DNA of 24,586 bases, from positions 1-24,586 of the forward strand of contig JAOAES010000250.1 of NCBI GenBank assembly GCA_026416655.1. Reading direction: 5' to 3'. Source of the DNA: Fimbriimonadales bacterium (GTDB lineage: Bacteria > Armatimonadota > Fimbriimonadia > Fimbriimonadales > GBS-DC). Under the pieces are notes generated by a model, which did not search any database, was not told the origin of the DNA, and worked only from the letters and a program-made list of their open reading frames with translations. Of the stretch, positions 20,147-24,586 are shown piece after piece (positions within the stretch are counted from its first letter, which is position 1; the number at the start of each line of letters is the position of its first letter). A program made the translations under genes and the position numbers.

Positions 20147-21802
20147 CTAAGCGGTTTCGGGACGCTGCTCCTCAATCTGCTCGCGTCGCCATTCTGTGAA
20201 CCGCTCTTTGTCCGCTGCGCCCGTCCGCCATCCGAGCCGCCCCCACCAGACCCCCAACAACACCGCCCAGCCCAGCGAGTAGAGAACATACCGCTCCCCT
20301 CCCCCCAAGCCCTGCCACTCCTGATAGAAGCCCCACCACGGATGCAAGCGCATCAACCCGCTTGCCAGCACATCCAGCGCGGGCGAGTGGAAAAACGCGC
20401 CGTTGACCAATCGCACCGCCAGGCTACAGAGGATTAAAATGCCCAGAATCGCAGCCAGCAAGACGCAGCCCTGAGCAACCATCTGCGAGCGCGTCTCATA
20501 GTAGGCGCGGGTCTGGCGGGTGTTGATGAAAAAGCCGTTGAAGTAATCGCCCTGTAGGGGGTTGGGATAGCGGCTCAGGTACGCCCAGCTCGCGCTGAAG
20601 AGGGCTTGCGATAACACCACGCCGCCCGCCCACGCATAGAGCGACCAGAGGAGCCACTTCGCGGGCGCAACCCACTGCCCCGACGCCCAGCCGATGGCAA
20701 GATACAAGACGCCCGCTGTGAGCCACTGGAGCGCCCACTGCCACAGCAGCCCGCCGAACGGATAGGGCAACGCGAAACGCAGGGGCGCGGGGCGGCGCGC
20801 CAGCGCAAAATAGCCTGCCAAAGTCGCCACACCCAGATTAAACAGAGTCGCCATACAGAGCAACGCCAACAAAAGCCGCTCTGCCGCCAACGGACTGGTC
20901 GCGAGAGCGCGCGCCAGAACGCCTCCATGGACGCCGAGCAGCACGAGCCACAACGCCGTGCCGCCCCAGCGCATCAGCCGATACGCGCCCTCCGACCACC
21001 AGTCGCGCCACTGCGCCGCCCCCAGCGCACACCAGAGCATCATGCCCAGCGTGCAGCCTATCCCTGCCGTCGTCGTCGACAGCAACACCCCCATATTCTG
21101 CGCCGCGCTCAGCAGAAACGGCGCAGTGAACGGCATGAAACTCCATACGGGCAAGAGCCACAGCAGCTGCGCGTTCGGCGACAACGACGCCCACAGCCCC
21201 ACCACTACAACGCCCAGCGGAAGCATCGCCATAGCCGCTTGATAACTGCTGTAGCGTGTGGGCAGAAGCGACGATTCGTCAGGCGCGTGAAGACCACGCA
21301 TCGCGTAGGCGTCGATGGCTGCGCCCAGTGCATACGCCGCAAGGGCGAGCAGCGCGCTCCCCAGCCACAGCCATAACGGAACGCCAACCAGCAAACTCGT
21401 CCACAACGCTGCTGGCGTCAGCGTCAGCAGCGACACGCCCACCAGCGCGGCAATCGCCCCAATCCGCCCCAGCGCCACGCCCAGAGGATGCAACTCTGTC
21501 AGGTACAAATCCGTCAGCGTGCGCGTTTTGTAGACATCACGCAGCACACGGCTTGTGAGCGGCATAGCTACGATGACGGGCAGCCATGTGAATGCCCCCA
21601 CCATACTCGCGCCGCTGTAGTTCAGCCCGAACAAATGGCTCGCCGCCTCAGGGGCGCGCGACGCCAGCAATGCCTGCAACAGGCAAAAGGCGTACCCCAG
21701 CAGCAGTGTGGTGAGCGTCAGTGCCCAGTAGCGGCGCGTGCGCACATAACGCCGATACTCCAGCCAGAACACCGTCACCGCGCTCTGCAGAATCACCACC
21801 AT
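20147..21802 (-). CDS. Polytopic membrane protein, ABC-2 type permease-like (second permease)
   Basis: The 551-residue protein has about 12 hydrophobic helices. Its opening FWLEYRRYVRTRRYWALTL, a basic amphipathic segment leading into the first helix, and the later DLYLTELHPLGVALGRI resemble ABC-2 exporter permeases (in the latter, the LLLTPLSP-type coupling helix). It ends in a charged cytoplasmic tail. The start ATG 21802 overlaps the preceding gene by ten bases and has AGGAGG four bases upstream. Length is nearly double that of a single ABC-2 permease, so it may be two permease units joined or a permease with extra helices. Function is by pattern only. Confidence 0.65.
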   Translation of the reverse strand: MVVILQSAVTVFWLEYRRYVRTRRYWALTLTTLLLGYAFCLLQALLASRAPEAASHLFGLNYSGASMVGAFTWLPVIVAMPLTSRVLRDVYKTRTLTDLYLTELHPLGVALGRIGAIAALVGVSLLTLTPAALWTSLLVGVPLWLWLGSALLALAAYALGAAIDAYAMRGLHAPDESSLLPTRYSSYQAAMAMLPLGVVVVGLWASLSPNAQLLWLLPVWSFMPFTAPFLLSAAQNMGVLLSTTTAGIGCTLGMMLWCALGAAQWRDWWSEGAYRLMRWGGTALWLVLLGVHGGVLARALATSPLAAERLLLALLCMATLFNLGVATLAGYFALARRPAPLRFALPYPFGGLLWQWALQWLTAGVLYLAIGWASGQWVAPAKWLLWSLYAWAGGVVLSQALFSASWAYLSRYPNPLQGDYFNGFFINTRQTRAYYETRSQMVAQGCVLLAAILGILILCSLAVRLVNGAFFHSPALDVLASGLMRLHPWWGFYQEWQGLGGGERYVLYSLGWAVLLGVWWGRLGWRTGAADKERFTEWRREQIEEQRPETA

Positions 21803-22839
21803 GCGCCCTCCTGCACTTTGAGTTCGGGTTCAGGCGCGTTCAGGGCGTGTTGTAGGCGGCGCGCCGCTACGGGCGCGAGCGCTATCGCCACGCCAAATAC
21901 CGCCAACGCCTGCGGGACGCCCCAGAGCGGATGCGCAATATACGCCCCCATCGCCGTCGCCAGCGGGGGGAACAGCATCGACGCCCAGAACACAGGATGC
22001 GTCGCCCACTGCCAGAACGGAGCCTCGTTGAACCAGGTATGCCCGTTGTTCTGTACCAGCGCGCTCACCAGCGATGCCGGCACGAGTAAAATCGCAAGGA
22101 TAACGACCACCAACAGGGTGTAAACGAACGTTTGCCACAGAAGCGTGACGCGCTGCGCCACGAGGAACGCCATCAGCGTCTGCCACAAAATCCCTGCCGC
22201 GACGAGATACAGCCCAAAACGGAGAAACAGTCCCAGCGCCAGCCAGAACGATTCGTAAGCAGCAGTTGCGAACGGGATGAGAAACGGCGCACACCAAATC
22301 AGATAGAGGCGGAGCGCGCCGCCCAGCGCATACGCGGTATAAGTGCCGTAGAGCAAGTCCCATCCACTCAGGCGCGTCAAACGCAGGAAAACCGAAGTGC
22401 CCTGTGCGTGCTCGCGCGCCAGCAAGCTAACCTGCGAGGTGAACCCCAGCGGCAGCAGGTTCAGAAATGCAATCAGGATAGGCAGAGGGTAAGCCTTGCC
22501 CCAGACAACAGCGAGAATGCCGCCCCCCAGCAGAAAGTAGTATCCGAGCGTCAGCAGCGCCAGTCCATACAGCACCGCCGCGCGGCGCAGGTCGCCGTCT
22601 CGCCAAAACCGCTGGTTGAGCGGCGTAATCTTGAGACGGCGGGCAATCTCTGCGGCGAGTTCCCGCGCGCGCTCGTAGTCGCCCGCCTGCATCGCTTGTT
22701 GGCACTGCCGATTGAGCGACTGCATTCGTGAGTCGGTTCCTATCAGCCACTCCAGCGCGAGCATCCGCCGCAGCAGCCACACCGCCGCGTTCTCCGTGAA
22801 ATAGCGTTCCCACCAGTCCATTACGGCGCGAAGACGCAT
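21793..22839 (-). CDS. Polytopic membrane protein, ABC-2 type permease-like (first permease)
   Basis: The 348-residue protein begins with a charged N-terminal part of ~85 residues, including an amphipathic TPR-like helix pair (QQAMQAGDYERARELAAEI), and then has about eight membrane helices. The HAQGTSVFLRLTRLSGWDLLYG segment looks like the cytoplasmic coupling helix that meets an ABC ATPase. I cannot assign a specific family. ATG 22839 is favoured by the strong AGGAGGTG eight bases upstream and overlaps the previous gene by 19 bases. An in-frame ATG at 22821 that shares its A with that gene's TAA stop (TAATG) is the alternative. Confidence 0.65.
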   Translation of the reverse strand: MRLRAVMDWWERYFTENAAVWLLRRMLALEWLIGTDSRMQSLNRQCQQAMQAGDYERARELAAEIARRLKITPLNQRFWRDGDLRRAAVLYGLALLTLGYYFLLGGGILAVVWGKAYPLPILIAFLNLLPLGFTSQVSLLAREHAQGTSVFLRLTRLSGWDLLYGTYTAYALGGALRLYLIWCAPFLIPFATAAYESFWLALGLFLRFGLYLVAAGILWQTLMAFLVAQRVTLLWQTFVYTLLVVVILAILLVPASLVSALVQNNGHTWFNEAPFWQWATHPVFWASMLFPPLATAMGAYIAHPLWGVPQALAVFGVAIALAPVAARRLQHALNAPEPELKVQEGAWW

Positions 22840-24569
22840 AGCGTGTTCACCTCCTGCAGGGGCGCGCCGTTGAGGGTTGCCAGCGGCGCACCGCGCCGCT
22901 GATAGAACGCCTGCACCCAGAGGTTATCTGGAGCGCTTACACGCCTGATAGCCACCACAACTTCCTGTCCTACGCCCAGCTCGGCACGTTGCCAGAGCGT
23001 TTCGGGAAGCACTGTCGGGTTGGGACGAGCCACCAGTTGCACTGCGTTCAGCGTCTGCCCGCTCAGATTGCGCAGGCGCAGAGCATCCGCTTGCCAGCGG
23101 ACTTCGAGGCGGGGATGGTTCTCCACAGGGCGCGCAAAAAAGACGCCGATGCGCACTCGCGCATGGCAGTGAATCGTAAGTGTCGGCGACGCGCCAACCC
23201 AGTGCGTCTGCACGGTCGCGTTGGGCTTGGCGACGAACCCTAACATCACCCCACCTTCAGGCAGCGTGAGGGTATGCCGCCCCGCTTCCAGCACGGCATG
23301 GGCGTAGGCGACCTCCACAGCGCGTTCACCTGCGCCGGGATGGAGCCGCGCGAGAACCACCGGCTCGCGCGTGACAAAACGCGGGGGAAAAAGCAGCACC
23401 GCCCCCGACGCCAGCGCGGTGAGCGCAGCGAGCGGCGCAGCCACGCCCCCCAGCCTACGCCGACGCCGTAGCCACGCCGTCAATCCCCATACCAGCGCAA
23501 CATAAGCCCCCAGCGCAATCACGCCAACCTCTGTACGCCTGTAGCGGTCTTCCCGCAGTGTCTCGTTCCACTCCAAGTCAAAAAGAACGCCCATGCGCTC
23601 GCTGGGAAACGCGCTACTGCGAGCAATATTGCTGAACATCGCAGGTAGTCCTTTCCATGCCCGCCACTCAGGTTGCTCCAGCCGCCCCATGAACAGATAC
23701 AAAGTGCCCAGCCCCACTCGCCGCCCGTACAAATTGAACTCTCGTGAGTCTTCTACGGCAATGGGACGCCAATCCCCCAGCTCGCCAGTGATGCGAGCGG
23801 GCGTAGCCCCATCCGCTGCCAACTGAGTCGGCGGGAGCAGCGGGGCGATGGGCAACACCTTCAGCGACGGTCCGAGCGAGCCGACCGAGACGATTAGTGA
23901 ACCACCCGCCGTGAGCCACTCCATCAACGCCCGCCACTGCGACTCCGAAAGCGTCTCCGCGCCGTCGACCAGCGCAATCATCGGAAACTCCAGCAACGGC
24001 TCCCAGTCGTCGGGCAGCGCGGCAGGACGCAAATAGTAGACCTTACAGGGCGGGCTGGACGACCTGTGTTGCACGGACAGCGCCGAGTTGAAGGGAACCT
24101 CAAGACCGTTCAGCCGCTCCAGCCCGCCAATCATATCGCCCACCACCACGATAGGGAGGTGCGCCTGAAGCGACAGGGGCAGATTAAGGCGGACGCGCTC
24201 GCCGTCTGCGCCCCGCCATTCCGCATACGGCGTTATGAAGCGAGTACGCCGCCCGACCTGCTGTCCGCTCCGAAACAGCGGAACCGCCACATAAACGCGC
24301 TTGCGGGCGTTGGCGGCTAAGTCCAGCGGAAAGACCTGCACCACGTCCGACGCACTACTCACAATCAACTCGCCGTGCGTGTTGCTTCCCCGCCGTTCGA
24401 TATCGAGAACGAACGCAGTGCGATAGCCCATCGCCTCGTCGTCGAGCAGAGGGCGCGCCTTGATTGTCGTCTGCGCCGTCCCCAACGCATTCCCCACAAG
24501 CGTCAGCGCAAGAACCCATCCCCAGCGCACGGGGGGAATTGTTCGCGGGGGCGCGCTCGCTTCCTGCAA
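22821..24569 (-). CDS. Exported/membrane protein with a GATase-like domain, first gene of the permease operon (start uncertain)
   Basis: The frame gives 582 residues from TTG 24569 but stays open to the window edge, so the true start may be outside. GTG 24530 is another candidate. A signal segment (about 16-30) is followed by a beta-rich region and a Rossmann-like segment PMIALVDGAETLSESQWRALMEWL with AGGSLIVSVG. That pattern is typical of the class I glutamine amidotransferase-like domain found in membrane proteins next to ABC-2 genes. Two helices (EVGVIALGAYVALVWGLTAWL and APLAALTALASGAVLLF) lie near residues 350-395, and a beta-rich C-terminal domain follows. In another frame the bases just before TTG encode LKSR then a TAG stop (24574-24572), perhaps the tail of the upstream gene, plausibly the ABC ATPase. 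Confidence 0.7.
   Translation of the reverse strand: MQEASAPPRTIPPVRWGWVLALTLVGNALGTAQTTIKARPLLDDEAMGYRTAFVLDIERRGSNTHGELIVSSASDVVQVFPLDLAANARKRVYVAVPLFRSGQQVGRRTRFITPYAEWRGADGERVRLNLPLSLQAHLPIVVVGDMIGGLERLNGLEVPFNSALSVQHRSSSPPCKVYYLRPAALPDDWEPLLEFPMIALVDGAETLSESQWRALMEWLTAGGSLIVSVGSLGPSLKVLPIAPLLPPTQLAADGATPARITGELGDWRPIAVEDSREFNLYGRRVGLGTLYLFMGRLEQPEWRAWKGLPAMFSNIARSSAFPSERMGVLFDLEWNETLREDRYRRTEVGVIALGAYVALVWGLTAWLRRRRRLGGVAAPLAALTALASGAVLLFPPRFVTREPVVLARLHPGAGERAVEVAYAHAVLEAGRHTLTLPEGGVMLGFVAKPNATVQTHWVGASPTLTIHCHARVRIGVFFARPVENHPRLEVRWQADALRLRNLSGQTLNAVQLVARPNPTVLPETLWQRAELGVGQEVVVAIRRVSAPDNLWVQAFYQRRGAPLATLNGAPLQEVNTLCVFAP
22848..22855 (-). promoter_or_regulatory. Strong ribosome binding site AGGAGGTG inside the operon
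   Basis: AGGAGGTG is eight bases upstream of the ATG at 22839, inside the coding region of the preceding gene. It decides the longer start for that permease gene. Confidence 0.7.
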
Positions 24570-24586
24570 GCCTACCGACTCTTCAG

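Noticed and set aside
1..24586. Search for CRISPR repeats, transposon ends, tRNA or rRNA genes
   Set aside because: I saw no regularly spaced repeats, transposase genes, terminal inverted repeats, tRNA cloverleaf or rRNA signature.

Overview
The window looks like chromosomal DNA of a GC-rich bacterium, most likely a member of Armatimonadota (inference). The best clue is a type IV pilin-like protein of the DUF1559 / H-X9-DG style (10885-11643), with a second gene carrying the same kind of C-terminal domain (2202-3644). A lone Uma2-family nuclease-fold gene fits the same picture. I see no rRNA, tRNA, CRISPR array, transposase, integrase or phage gene. Coding density is very high and no gene-free stretch exceeds 300 bases; the longest gap is about 250 bases (15332-15583).

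Layout. Bases 1-2179 (+): the end of sdhB, surE overlapping it by one base, and an exported protein with three repeats. Bases 2202-5545 (-): galT, an SDR oxidoreductase, then an unusual fusion of a propeller-like domain with a pilin-type C-terminal domain. Bases 5725-7701 (+): a membrane-anchored thioredoxin/NHL protein of the NHLRC2 type, ending at a strong hairpin. Bases 7759-9158 (-): cysteine synthase overlapping a JAMM (M67) peptidase gene, the pair known from protein-thiocarboxylate cysteine synthesis. Bases 9246-12069 (+): an isolated and divergent NuoM-like antiporter subunit, the pilin-like gene and an ASCH-domain gene. Bases 12042-15331 (-): a large TPR lipoprotein and a DUF2993-like protein. 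Bases 15584-17404 (+): a seven-repeat propeller and an N-acetylglucosamine kinase-like protein. Bases 17494-19466 (-): two permeases of a BmpA/Nup-type nucleoside ABC importer without ATPase or binding protein. Bases 19522-20130 (+): Uma2. Bases 20147-24569 (-): three overlapping membrane-protein genes resembling an ABC-2 export system that continues past the right edge.

The clearest structure not explained by the genes is a recurring promoter-like octamer, GGTANNNT (mostly GGTAYAAT or GGTATACT). It lies 7-19 bases upstream of the first gene of most transcription units, on both strands, with no obvious -35 box and usually no Shine-Dalgarno sequence. Several genes inside operons instead have clear GGAGG-type ribosome binding sites. 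This suggests that leaderless or very short-leader transcripts are common at the heads of operons in this organism. Two further perfect GGTATAAT boxes each have a palindrome where transcription should start, which looks like repressor control, most clearly in the cysM-nuoM divergent region.

Other points of interest are the NuoM homologue that has lost the conserved PDAH-type segment, the cysM-JAMM pair without a sulfur-carrier gene, and the propeller-pilin domain fusion that lacks a prepilin leader.
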